From Patescibacteria group bacterium (GTDB taxonomy: Bacteria; Patescibacteriota; Microgenomatia; UBA1406; GWC2-37-13): 64,000 bases of DNA. Where the stretch lies: positions 62,001-126,000 of the forward strand of contig BPJE01000003.1 in the NCBI GenBank assembly GCA_026004455.1. Reading direction: 5' to 3'. Positions 46,876 through 54,552 of the stretch are shown here, piece after piece. The translations under genes were made by a program, and so were the position numbers. The notes beneath the pieces are model-generated. The model had not been told where the DNA came from, ran no database searches, and saw nothing but the letters and a program-made list of their open reading frames with translations. Each line of letters opens with the position of its first letter. Within the stretch, counting starts at the first letter, position 1.

Positions 46876-47565
46876 ATGCTAATAGTCATTTGCGGAGAAG
46901 ATACAGTGGCTGCTTTTAATTATTATTCGGAGCTTAAAAATAAATATAAAAAAGATGGTTATGAAGTTTTTGATATTGAACCATCAGAAATAGAAAATAT
47001 TTCGTTATGGATGAATGAATCAGTTATGCTTTTTGCCAATAAAAAAGCTTTTTTTACTCGAAATTTAAATAAAAAAATCTCAAAAAAACAAAATTTAAAA
47101 ATTAACAAAATTATTGAAGAAATAATTAATAATAAAAATATAGAACTTTTTGATTATGAGGAAGAAATATCTTCTTATTATTTAAAATTTTCTAAAAAAG
47201 TTACTATTAAAGAGTTCAAACTAAATGAAAATATCTTTAAACTTCAAGAATCAATATTGCCTGGAAATTTAAAAAATTTTATTCATATTCTAAATACCTT
47301 AACTCAAACTCAAGATGAGTTTTTTATTTTTAATATGTTAACAAAACACTTACGAGAATTAATTTTAATAAAAACTGAAAAAATCGATAAAAAAATTGCT
47401 CCATGGAAATTATCAAAACTAAGATATCAAGCAGAAAAATGGGAGCTAGATAAATTATTATCTTTTTATGATGGTCTTTATAAAATTGATTTACAACAAA
47501 AAACCTCCTCAACTCCTTATAATATAAAAAAATCACTTGAAATTTTAGCATGTTATTATTTATGA
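46876..47565 (+). CDS. DNA polymerase III delta-like protein
   Basis: Divergent protein of 229 residues. The start MLIVICGEDTVAAFNYYSELKNKYKKDGYEVFDIEP and the helical C-terminal end RELILIKTEKIDKKIAPWKLSKLRYQAEKWELDKLLSFYDGLYKIDLQQKTSSTPYNIKKSLEILACYYL recall HolA, whose last domain reads (PW)K..ka..f....L..L..LY.iDl.lKtg. It would be the clamp-loader arm that opens the beta clamp. It is shorter than usual HolA (about 330), and the AAA+ part is reduced, so the call is moderate. TAAAAT at 46863-46868 precedes the ATG by 7 nt. Confidence 0.5.
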   Translation: MLIVICGEDTVAAFNYYSELKNKYKKDGYEVFDIEPSEIENISLWMNESVMLFANKKAFFTRNLNKKISKKQNLKINKIIEEIINNKNIELFDYEEEISSYYLKFSKKVTIKEFKLNENIFKLQESILPGNLKNFIHILNTLTQTQDEFFIFNMLTKHLRELILIKTEKIDKKIAPWKLSKLRYQAEKWELDKLLSFYDGLYKIDLQQKTSSTPYNIKKSLEILACYYL

Positions 47566-47572
47566 TATATAT

Positions 47573-48964
47573 ATGAATCCAAAGATTTTTAAAGCTTATG
47601 ATATAAGAGGCATTTATGGAAGCGATTTTAATGAAAAAGATTTTTACGAAGTCATTAAAGGAGTGATTACTTATATTAAAAAAAATCTTCAAAAAGAAAA
47701 ATTAACTCTTGCCTTTGGTTATGATGTAAGAACTAGTACTCCACCATTAGTTGAAGCAACAAAAAAAGCAATTATTGATCAAGGAATCACAGGAGTTGAT
47801 ATTGGCTTAACAACTACACCAACTTTTTATTATGGAGCGCTCAAATACGGATATGATGGAGGAATGATGATTACTGCCTCTCATAATCCAAAAGAATACA
47901 ATGGTGTAAAAATGGTCATAAGAGATAATAATAAACTAATTAAAATTGGTTCAGGCTCTGGAATGGAGGAAATTAAAGATATTACTTTAAATAAAAAATT
48001 TTCCCTTGATACAAATGACGGAAAAATTATTAAAAATGATAATGTTTTAAAAGATGAAGTCAATGAAGCTTTATCAAGAATTGATAAAAATTCTTTAAAA
48101 AAATTTAAAGTGGTTACTGATACTGCCAATGGTATGGCGATTTTATACTTAAATGAATTTTTTAAACATATTGATGTTGAAGTAATAAGAATATTTGATG
48201 ATTTGGACGGAACTTTTCCAAATCATGAAGGTAATCCTTTAAAATTTGAAAATCTAAAATGGCTTCAAAAAAAGGTCGTTGAGGAAAAGGCTGATTTTGG
48301 AATTGCTCCTGACGCTGATGGAGATAGAGTATTTTTTATTGATGAAAAAGGTCAGATTGTTCCAGCAACAATGATTACTTGCATGATTGCCAAAAAAATT
48401 TTAGAAGAAAATCAAAATGAAACAATTGTTGTTGATGTCCGCTACATTAGAAATGTTATTAATTTAGTAAATAAACTTGGCGGTAAAGTTGAATTAACAA
48501 AAGTTGGTCATGCCTTTATCAGTAAAAAATTAACTGATGTTAATGGTATTTTTGCTGGTGAATCTTCTGGTCATTTTTTCTTAAGAGACACTGGTTTTGC
48601 TGAAAGTTCAATTTCTGTCATTGCTTATATTTTTGAAATCTTATCAAAAGCAAACAAACCAATGTCGGAAATTGTTAAAGATCTTTATACTTCTTATGAA
48701 TCTGGTGAGTTTAATTTCAAATTAAATGAAGGAGTTACTAGTCAAGATATTATGAAAACAATTGCTGAAGATTTTTCTGATGGAAAAATTAATTGGTTAG
48801 ACGGTATATCAGTTGATTATCCAAATTGGCGATTCAATATTAGAGCTTCAAATACTGAACCTTTATTAAGACTTAATGTTGAGTCTGATAATCCTCAAAT
48901 CACCAAAGAAAAAACTGAGTTACTTCGACAAAAAATTCTTTCTTTAGGCGCTAAAATAGACTAA
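47573..48964 (+). CDS. Phosphomannomutase/phosphoglucomutase
   Basis: Alpha-D-phosphohexomutase of 463 residues that interconverts hexose 1- and 6-phosphates, feeding NDP-sugar synthesis for the envelope. The start FKAYDIRGIYG, phosphoserine loop MMITASHNPKEYNGVKMV with Ser103, metal loop APDADGDRVFFIDEKG (Asp247, 249, 251), sugar-binding GIFAGESSGHFFLRDTGFAESS and phosphate-binding RASNTEPLLRLNVES are all intact. The dual PMM/PGM (AlgC-like) subgroup is the best match; a pure GlmM is unlikely. It begins 7 bases after the HolA-like gene. Confidence 0.9.
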   Translation: MNPKIFKAYDIRGIYGSDFNEKDFYEVIKGVITYIKKNLQKEKLTLAFGYDVRTSTPPLVEATKKAIIDQGITGVDIGLTTTPTFYYGALKYGYDGGMMITASHNPKEYNGVKMVIRDNNKLIKIGSGSGMEEIKDITLNKKFSLDTNDGKIIKNDNVLKDEVNEALSRIDKNSLKKFKVVTDTANGMAILYLNEFFKHIDVEVIRIFDDLDGTFPNHEGNPLKFENLKWLQKKVVEEKADFGIAPDADGDRVFFIDEKGQIVPATMITCMIAKKILEENQNETIVVDVRYIRNVINLVNKLGGKVELTKVGHAFISKKLTDVNGIFAGESSGHFFLRDTGFAESSISVIAYIFEILSKANKPMSEIVKDLYTSYESGEFNFKLNEGVTSQDIMKTIAEDFSDGKINWLDGISVDYPNWRFNIRASNTEPLLRLNVESDNPQITKEKTELLRQKILSLGAKID

Positions 48965-48971
48965 AATTTGA

Positions 48972-48977
48972 TATAAT
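48972..48977 (+). promoter_or_regulatory. -10 box of the frameshifted membrane protein gene
   Basis: TATAAT, 11 nt before the ATG at 48989. It favours this ATG over an in-frame TTG two codons earlier. Confidence 0.45.
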
Positions 48978-48988
48978 ATCCTTTGTTT

Positions 48989-50597
48989 ATGGATAAACAA
49001 AAAAAAATTAAACTGTCTCAATACACTCAAGCATTATTAAACGCATTAAGAACTATCAAATCTAAACCTCGACCTGATGATATTTCTGCTTTATCAGTTT
49101 CTCAAACTGTATCTTTTTTTGCTCTTGTTTATGAAAAAGTTAGAAATGCCGTTGAGTTTAGAGAAGATCATCTTGTTCTTCGAGCAGCAATTGAAAGAAT
49201 TTTAAGACGAAGATTGTCTATTAATCCAGAGGGTAAAGGAGAGGCAGAAAATTTACTTCGAGAATTACTTTGGGCAAGATATTTTGACAATGGTAGTCTT
49301 GGAGGTGAAGATGTAGTAAAAATTCAACAATTAATTGATAGATTTATTTTTTTAAGAAAAAAAACTCTTCCAGGAAGAGACTCAAATACCCAAGCTTTTT
49401 TAAATGATTTTTTGGTTGATATTTTAACTTGTGAGATTGAAGAATATTTAAAACCTGCTTCCGCTCAAAAACAAGCTAATCTAACTTTTTTTATTTATCA
49501 AGTTTTAAGACAAAAAATCAAAATTGAAGAATTAAGTAGTGAACAAAAAGATGCTTATTTTTTAGCCGCAATTGAAAAAGTTTTTGGTAAAAGTGATAAG
49601 GCATATTTGCGCTATCACTTATTTATTACTTTTTATAAAAAATTATCTGAATTTTCTCAAGATGAATTAGAAAAATTGTCTCATCAAATCATAACAATCT
49701 TTAAAAAAATTGATGATATTATTAACAATGAATACGTTGATAAATTAATAAAATTTACCAAAAAACAATTACCCCCCTTTTATTGTTTTATTTGATCTTA
49801 TTGATAAAAATTTTGAAAATATTGAAACGATTTTAATTGATAAAGATAAGCTTTGGGAAAAAGTGGATGAAGTCTGTCGAGAAAAATACGCTCAAATGGG
49901 TACAAAAATGAGAAATCTTGGAATAAAAAGTTTTACTTATATCCTTTTAACTAAAATGATTTTTGCGATAATTCTCGAATTTCCTTTGTCAAAGGCAATT
50001 TATGATGAAGTAAATTATCAATCAATCGCTATTAATACTTTTTTTCCGCCACTTTTAATGATTTTAATTTTAATGTTTTTTAAAGTCCCTGATGAGTCAA
50101 ACACAAAAAAAATTTATCAAAGAATAATTGAGATTATTGATGTTGACAAAACTTTTGAAACTAAAATTGCTTTTATACCAAAAAAATCAAAACCAAAAAG
50201 ACCAATTTTAATTTTTGGATTTACTGTTTTTTATAGTATGACATTTTTAGTCACTTTAACATTAATCCATGAATTTCTCATAAATTTAAATTTTAACCTT
50301 ATATCTGAAGCAATTTTTATATTTTTTATTAGTGTAGTCACTTTTTTTTCCTTTAAAATCCGTCAAGTGTCAAAAGAAATTACTCTTCAGGAAAAAGAAA
50401 GTATATTTACACCAGTTATTGATTTTTTCTTTATGCCAATATTGTCACTTGGAAAATTTTTTAGTTCAGAGATTGCAAAACTAAACTTTTTTATATTTAT
50501 TTTTGATTTTATAATTGAAGCACCTTTTAAACTTATTTTTGAAGTAATTGAAGAATGGATAAACTTTGTTAGAAAAAGAAAAGAAGAGATTATTTAA
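48989..50597 (+). pseudogene. Hypothetical membrane protein, broken by one +1 homopolymer insertion
   Basis: Two frames join to one protein of about 535 residues if one C is dropped from C6 at 49772-49777, giving KQLPPFIVLFDLIDKNFENIETILIDKDKLWEKVDEVCREKY without a break. The first 260 residues are soluble and helical, with a basic stretch (RRRLSINPEGKGEAENLLRELL); the C-terminal part has about four membrane helices in two pairs (about 310-370 and 410-450) and an amphipathic end. No known family is recognised. Codon use matches the neighbours on both sides of the break, so this is not old decay. Confidence 0.7.
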
Positions 50598-50598
50598 A

Positions 50599-51186
50599 TT
50601 ATTCTAATGCTCTTAAAAAAGTATTGACTCCATGAGCCCAACTTCCTTTAGATGGAGGAGTATATTTTTTCATAATCATTGAGGCAGTGATTAATCCTTT
50701 ATCAATATACTCTGTTTTTAATCCTTTAGCCACAGTTTCAATTGCTTCCTCATATGAACTAAAACGAGTCACAAGCGACCCATAAATTCCCCAACCCCAA
50801 CAATTGTAAGAGTTTTCTGGAATAACTCGACAAAGATTTGATTCTTGCATAGCAATTGCTGGTAATAATCGATAATCAAACTGATATTTATCTGAAACCT
50901 CAACAATTTTTTCTGCATAATCATATAAAGGAGAATTATACTTCCTAAAAAAAGCTTTTAAATTAGCCACTCGACCATCAGCAATTGTTGCTTCAGTCTT
51001 AACAGTTTTTTTTGAGTTGACAATATATGATGAATAAAAATTATTCTTTTTTTGATCAATATCAGCGATCATTTTTTCAATAAGAGATTGTTTTTCAAAA
51101 TAAGCTAACGCTTTAATACTTAAAAATAAATTAATAGTCGCTAAAAATATGAATAAAATCAAATAAAAAATTAGCTTTTTTACCAT
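50599..51186 (-). CDS. Lysozyme-like peptidoglycan hydrolase, membrane-anchored or secreted (paralogue 1)
   Basis: Protein of 195 residues. A signal anchor (residues 5-27) is followed by a lysozyme-like domain: FFRKYNSPLYDYAEKIVEVSDKYQFDYRLLPAIAMQESNLCRVIPENSYNCWGWGIYG, with the candidate catalytic Glu in AMQES, then FSSYEEAIETVAKGLKTEYIDKG and WAHGVNTFL. It shares this framework with the protein at 53691-54257. Likely role: cleavage of glycan strands for growth or division. An extended -10 TGCTATTCT at 51193-51201 (minus) precedes the ATG by 6 nt. Confidence 0.65.
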   Translation of the reverse strand: MVKKLIFYLILFIFLATINLFLSIKALAYFEKQSLIEKMIADIDQKKNNFYSSYIVNSKKTVKTEATIADGRVANLKAFFRKYNSPLYDYAEKIVEVSDKYQFDYRLLPAIAMQESNLCRVIPENSYNCWGWGIYGSLVTRFSSYEEAIETVAKGLKTEYIDKGLITASMIMKKYTPPSKGSWAHGVNTFLRALE

Positions 51187-51223
51187 AATTTAAGAATAGC
51201 AAAAAAAGAGGAAAAATTAAATA

Positions 51224-51796
51224 TTAACTTTTGACTTTTGAATTTTGACTTTTGACTTTATAATAGTATGTCCAAAATGGATCAACCTTTAGAGTTTTAA
51301 CTAGTTTTTTTTCCCAGCCAATAATTTTAAAACCATGGGAAATAACAAGAGCACCTTTTTTTAACTCTTTTTCCATTTTTGGTTTTAACTTTTCAATTAA
51401 TTTCGGCATTAAAAATAAATAAAGATAATCAGCTTTTTTTAAATCTGTTTGAAAAATATCTTGAGTTTTAAAATTTATTTTATCCTTTAATTTTCTTGAT
51501 AAAATTTTTGACCAAAAAACAAGTAGAGGATTAATATCAACCCCTAATCCAATTACTCCATAGTTTTCAACAGCAGCTCTCACTATTCTTCCATCGCCTG
51601 ATCCAAGTTCAATAAAAATTTTATTTTTTTTTAAATTAGCATTTTTTAAAATATCATCTATTATTTTACTTCTTGTTGCCACATATGGAGAGCCTTTTAA
51701 AGAAGAATAAATTAATAATAAGGTATAAATAGAAATAAAAATAAGAAAAAACAAAAGGAGTATTAATACAGTTAGATAGATTAAAAATCCAATCAT
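51224..51796 (-). CDS. Membrane-anchored SAM-dependent methyltransferase
   Basis: Protein of 190 residues. One N-terminal membrane helix (about 4-32) is followed by a short Rossmann methyltransferase domain: KIFIELGSGDGRIVRAAVENYGVIGLGVDINPLLVFWSKI (motif I and the acidic strand-2 end), KTQDIFQTDLKKADYLYLFLMPKLIEKLKPKMEKELKKGALVISHGF. Similar anchored enzymes are known, but the substrate is not. The last 11 residues, KVKSQNSKVKS, are encoded by a heptad repeat array (51226-51258), so the C-terminus is repeat derived. TATACT at 51803-51808 (minus) lies 6 nt before the ATG. Confidence 0.75.
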   Translation of the reverse strand: MIGFLIYLTVLILLLFFLIFISIYTLLLIYSSLKGSPYVATRSKIIDDILKNANLKKNKIFIELGSGDGRIVRAAVENYGVIGLGVDINPLLVFWSKILSRKLKDKINFKTQDIFQTDLKKADYLYLFLMPKLIEKLKPKMEKELKKGALVISHGFKIIGWEKKLVKTLKVDPFWTYYYKVKSQNSKVKS

Positions 51797-51839
51797 TTGT
51801 TTAGTATAATATAATCAAAATTAATTTAAAAGGGAAATA

Positions 51840-51911
51840 GCCTCTGTAGCTTAATGGATAGAGTAGCGGTCTTCGGAACCGTTGGTGGAGGTTCGATTCC
51901 TCCCAGAGGCA
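51840..51911 (+). tRNA. tRNA-Arg (anticodon TCG)
   Basis: Acceptor GCCTCTG/CAGAGGC, D arm GCTTAATGGATAGAGT, anticodon stem GCGGT/ACCGT with loop CTTCGGA, T arm GGAGG-TTCGATT-CCTCC, discriminator A. CCA is not encoded (next bases CTA). Confidence 0.93.
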
Positions 51912-52182
51912 CTATAAAATAAGTCAAAAGTCAAAACTCAAAAGTCAAAAGTCAAAATGATAAAGAAAAAAGGAAAGTAATAAAGTAATTAAGAAATTAT
52001 AGAATTAAAGAATCACAGGCTGCAGATTATGAATTAAAAATTAAAAAATCAATACGTAATTCGTAATCCGCAATTTTACAATTTATTAATTTATTGAATT
52101 ATTTATTATTGAATAAAAATTTATTATTTGTTTATTATTTTTTTACACGTTATACGTTCTACGTTATACGTTACACAATTAT
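51912..52182. other. Spacer with heptad array and ACGTTATACGTT repeats
   Basis: The left end is a heptad array (51917-51960). Near the right end, ACGTTATACGTT occurs twice in tandem (about 52147-52172), followed by ACGTTACAC. The middle is plain AT-rich sequence. No gene is seen. Confidence 0.6.
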
Positions 52183-52800
52183 TTATTGTACGCTTCTGGC
52201 GTTTTGAAGCTCTTGAGATAAAGAATAAGCGGTTCCTTTTTTCTTGCTGAGAACAGCAAAAAGTGAGCCGCGCTTTTTCTTGCGAGAAATAAATGTTTGA
52301 AGCCAGGTATGAGATTCACCAACCTTAGCTCTAAGAGTTCGCAATAAATTTAAAACAATCTCTAAAAATCTTACGTGATATATACCTGGTTTTTCTGGTA
52401 ATTCATTAATTGCTAATTTTTCAACATCTTTAACTTCAGAAAGTAAAGAAGCATTTGATTTTTTAATTGCTTCAATCTCTTTTCTTATCATTTCGGTTAA
52501 CTGAGCAATCTCACGTTTTATAAGAGTAGTTTCATAATACTCTTGATAACTAAAAATACGATTTTCTTTTTTTAACTGCTTTTTTGCTTCGTTAATAATT
52601 TTTTCTGAGGTTAATCCTTTTGATTTTTCATCATCATTTTCTTCATTATATCTGCCTAATAATTGATCAAACATACCGCCACCAATATCACCAATGGCTT
52701 TAGCAGTATTTTTAACAGTAGAAGAGGCCAAATCAGAAATTGCTTCTAATGGATTTTTATAAGTAGGAACAGATTTTTTTTGATTAGTTGAGTTAGCCAT
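52183..52800 (-). CDS. Hypothetical soluble helical protein
   Basis: Protein of 205 residues, no signal peptide or membrane helix. The N-terminus is polar with a glycine patch (AIGDIGGGMFDQLLGRY); the middle is a charged coiled-coil-like stretch (NEAKKQLKKENRIFSYQEYYETTLIKREIAQLTEMIRKEIEAIKK); the C-terminal part LPEKPGIYHVRFLEIVLNLLRTLRAKVGESHTWLQTFISRKKKRGSLFAVLSKKKGTAYSLSQELQNARSVQ has the look of a conserved domain. I do not recognise the function. It lies directly downstream of the trigger-factor-like gene on the same strand (21-base gap), so a shared transcript is likely. Confidence 0.65.
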   Translation of the reverse strand: MANSTNQKKSVPTYKNPLEAISDLASSTVKNTAKAIGDIGGGMFDQLLGRYNEENDDEKSKGLTSEKIINEAKKQLKKENRIFSYQEYYETTLIKREIAQLTEMIRKEIEAIKKSNASLLSEVKDVEKLAINELPEKPGIYHVRFLEIVLNLLRTLRAKVGESHTWLQTFISRKKKRGSLFAVLSKKKGTAYSLSQELQNARSVQ

Positions 52801-52821
52801 ATTTGTATAGTAATTATTATA

Positions 52822-53685
52822 CTACAGGCTAATTAGATAATCAAGGGTTTTCTGCTTGCGAAGAATAGTAGCATAATAATAACTATTTTCTTTAGTTTTT
52901 TGTTTTTGTTTTTCATCAGTAATATTGGCAAATAATTTATCTAAATCTGCTTGATCTACTTTTATACTTTCTTTATCAGCAATCTCTTGCAAAATAAACT
53001 CAAGTTTATAAGTATCTTCAATCTCTTTCCTATAAGATTTTTTTAATTCATCCATGGTTATATTTTTAGATTTTAAATAGCTTTCTGTTGTCAAACCAAG
53101 TCTTCTAATATCATCAACCAAACCAGTTAATCTATAATTTAATTCTTCATCTAGAATAAGATCTGATATTTCAACCTTTACTTCATTTAATAAAGCCTCT
53201 AAGATCTTGTTTAAAAGTTGAGTATTATCTTCTTCATCAGGTTTTTTATCTTTATCTTTTCCAGGAACCCAAATATCTGGCTTTCTCTCTTTTTGTTTAA
53301 CATCTTTAATAATTTTTTTATAATCTTTTAAATCAACAATTGGTTTTTCGGCAATAGTGATTTTTATTTCCCAATCTTCACCGTCTTTTGCTTTAACAAA
53401 GTCAATTTTAGGATTGTAAATTGGTTTAATATCTTCTTTTTTGACAATTTCAGAATATATCTCTGGTAAAACTTTTGTGATCATCTCCCGAACAATATCT
53501 TCATTTGATATATGTTTTTTTGCAATATCATCGGGAACATTACCTTTTCTAAAACCAGCGACTTCAAGATTTTTTTGAAGACGAGAAAAAGCTTCATTCT
53601 TTTTTTTATCTAAATAATCAGCAGTGATTTTAACTTCAATCTCAACTGTGCTTTTTGGTAATTTTTTAATTTTGTAAGTATACAT
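52822..53685 (-). CDS. tig: Trigger factor-like chaperone lacking the PPIase domain
   Basis: Protein of 287 residues. The N-terminal ribosome-binding domain has the trigger factor signature GFRKGNVP at 44-51 after KITADYLDKKKNEAFSRLQKNLEVA, then VREMITKVLPEIYSEIV and the beta-hairpin KPIVDLKDYK. The C-terminal helical chaperone arms follow directly (EVEISDLILDEELNYRLTGLVDDIRRLGLTTESYL...). The FKBP-type isomerase domain (about 90 residues) is absent, being replaced by a short charged linker (RKPDIWVPGKDKDKKPDEEDN). It should catch nascent chains at the ribosome exit. TATAAT at 53690-53695 (minus) precedes the ATG by 4 nt. Confidence 0.8.
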   Translation of the reverse strand: MYTYKIKKLPKSTVEIEVKITADYLDKKKNEAFSRLQKNLEVAGFRKGNVPDDIAKKHISNEDIVREMITKVLPEIYSEIVKKEDIKPIYNPKIDFVKAKDGEDWEIKITIAEKPIVDLKDYKKIIKDVKQKERKPDIWVPGKDKDKKPDEEDNTQLLNKILEALLNEVKVEISDLILDEELNYRLTGLVDDIRRLGLTTESYLKSKNITMDELKKSYRKEIEDTYKLEFILQEIADKESIKVDQADLDKLFANITDEKQKQKTKENSYYYATILRKQKTLDYLISL

Positions 53686-53690
53686 TTGAA

Positions 53691-54257
53691 TTATAATTTT
53701 ACAGGAAATTCAGTAAAAAGCAACTTGATTTTTTCCTCTTCTTGTTTAAATTGCTTTAAAAACCAATTAACTCTTATTGCCCAGGTAGGACTTTCTGAAT
53801 AAATTGATCCAATTTGATAGACATCAACCGCACCTTTATCAATATAATGATTTTTAAGACCTGATGCCACTGTCTCAATACCATCTTGCCAACTATCAAA
53901 AATTATATAACCACCGCCCCAACCAAAAGGATTATAAGAGTTAGGTAAAATAAATCGGCCAAAAGTTGATTCAAGTCCGGCAATTGAAGGTAAAAGATAG
54001 CAATCTAAACTATATTTATAACAAGTTGAGACAAATGATTTTTCCTCGCCAACTAAAGGAGAATTATACTTTTCTAAAATTCTTCTAATAACAATCTCTT
54101 TAATTTTATATTCAATTTTTCTATCTTCTTCAATCTTAAGATTGTTTACTAACTGAGCTGATGAACCACTAGCTACACTTTGGGAAAAAACAGTTTTTGC
54201 TAACAAAAATAAAAACAATAATCCTGTAATTATTGTTTTAAGGATTTTTTGTTTCAT
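53691..54257 (-). CDS. Secreted lysozyme-like peptidoglycan hydrolase (paralogue 2)
   Basis: Protein of 188 residues. MKQKILKTIITGLLFLFLLAKTVFSQS is a signal peptide. The mature domain KYNSPLVGEEKSFVSTCYKYSLDCYLLPSIAGLESTFGRFILPNSYNPFGWGGGYIIFDSW has the candidate catalytic Glu in GLES and continues GIETVASGLKNHYIDKG and WAIRVNWFLKQF. It is clearly paralogous to the protein at 50.6-51.2 kb. The frame is open 8 codons further up, but that part falls in a terminator-like hairpin; the ATG at 54257 gives a clean signal peptide. Its promoter region has an operator-like palindrome and an attenuator. Confidence 0.7.
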   Translation of the reverse strand: MKQKILKTIITGLLFLFLLAKTVFSQSVASGSSAQLVNNLKIEEDRKIEYKIKEIVIRRILEKYNSPLVGEEKSFVSTCYKYSLDCYLLPSIAGLESTFGRFILPNSYNPFGWGGGYIIFDSWQDGIETVASGLKNHYIDKGAVDVYQIGSIYSESPTWAIRVNWFLKQFKQEEEKIKLLFTEFPVKL

Positions 54258-54303
54258 AAAAAAAATCCTAAAGCTTTTCAAAAAAATTGAAAAACCTTAG
54301 GAT
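54258..54303 (-). terminator. Attenuator-like terminator in the 5' leader of the lysozyme-like gene
   Basis: In the minus-strand RNA: a 17-position stem (15 paired) ATCCTAAGG... / ...CTTTAGGAT around a T-rich loop, then U8 (54265-54258) touching the AUG at 54257. It has every mark of an intrinsic terminator, but lies between promoter and gene. Confidence 0.6.
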
Positions 54304-54309
54304 CTAATT

Positions 54310-54328
54310 AGTATTATAGCATAATACT
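54310..54328. promoter_or_regulatory. Palindrome over the -10 box, candidate operator
   Basis: AGTATTAT-AGC-ATAATACT, a perfect 8-3-8 inverted repeat that covers the minus-strand -10 box (TATAAT, 54313-54318). Confidence 0.5.
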
Positions 54329-54341
54329 ATAAGAAATGCAA
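54313..54341 (-). promoter_or_regulatory. Promoter of the lysozyme-like gene
   Basis: Minus strand: TTGCAT (54336-54341), 17-nt spacer ending TGC, TATAAT (54313-54318). Predicted start near 54306, which gives a leader of about 49 nt made almost only of the terminator hairpin. Confidence 0.6.
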
Positions 54342-54356
54342 GTTTTTTATAAAGAA

Positions 54357-54420
54357 GGTCTTTGTGTTGAAAAACAGTATTTTCTAGCCTCAACAAACTC
54401 AACAAAGACTGTTTTTATTT
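54357..54420 (+). terminator. Hairpin with T-run upstream of tRNA-Val
   Basis: GTCTTTGTGTTGA (54358-54370) pairs with TCAACAAAGAC (54399-54409) with a 2-nt bulge; T-runs follow. The arms resemble hairpin repeat B. It could terminate plus-strand read-through or be a repeat remnant. Confidence 0.4.
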
Positions 54421-54469
54421 TTTTATTTTTGTTGTAGAATTTTTATTTTGTGTTAAAATTATTATTATT

Positions 54470-54543
54470 GGTCGCGTAGCTCAGTTGGCTAGAGCGTTTC
54501 ATTGACATTGAAAAGGTCAGAGGTTCAAGTCCTCTCGCGACCA
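54470..54543 (+). tRNA. tRNA-Val (anticodon GAC)
   Basis: Acceptor GGTCGCG/CGCGACC, D arm GCTC...GAGC, anticodon stem TTTCA/TGAAA with loop TTGACAT, T arm AGAGG-TTCAAGT-CCTCT, discriminator A. CCA is not encoded. TTGTAG (54432-54437), 16 nt, TAAAAT (54454-54459) is a probable promoter. thrS starts 10 bases later. Confidence 0.95.
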
Positions 54544-54552
54544 CAACAATTT

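Noticed and set aside
51917-51960. CRISPR-like array
   Set aside because: Units of 7-8 bases with no unique spacers and no cas genes in the window; these are simple AT-rich tandem repeats.
54357-54552. T-box riboswitch upstream of thrS
   Set aside because: The hairpin at 54357 is followed by a tRNA-Val gene, not by thrS, and no T-box consensus (TGG-binding bulge) or specifier loop is visible.
54502-54552. Longer thrS start inside tRNA-Val
   Set aside because: The extra residues are a reading of the tRNA and have no family match; the ATG at 54553 is at the family's editing domain.
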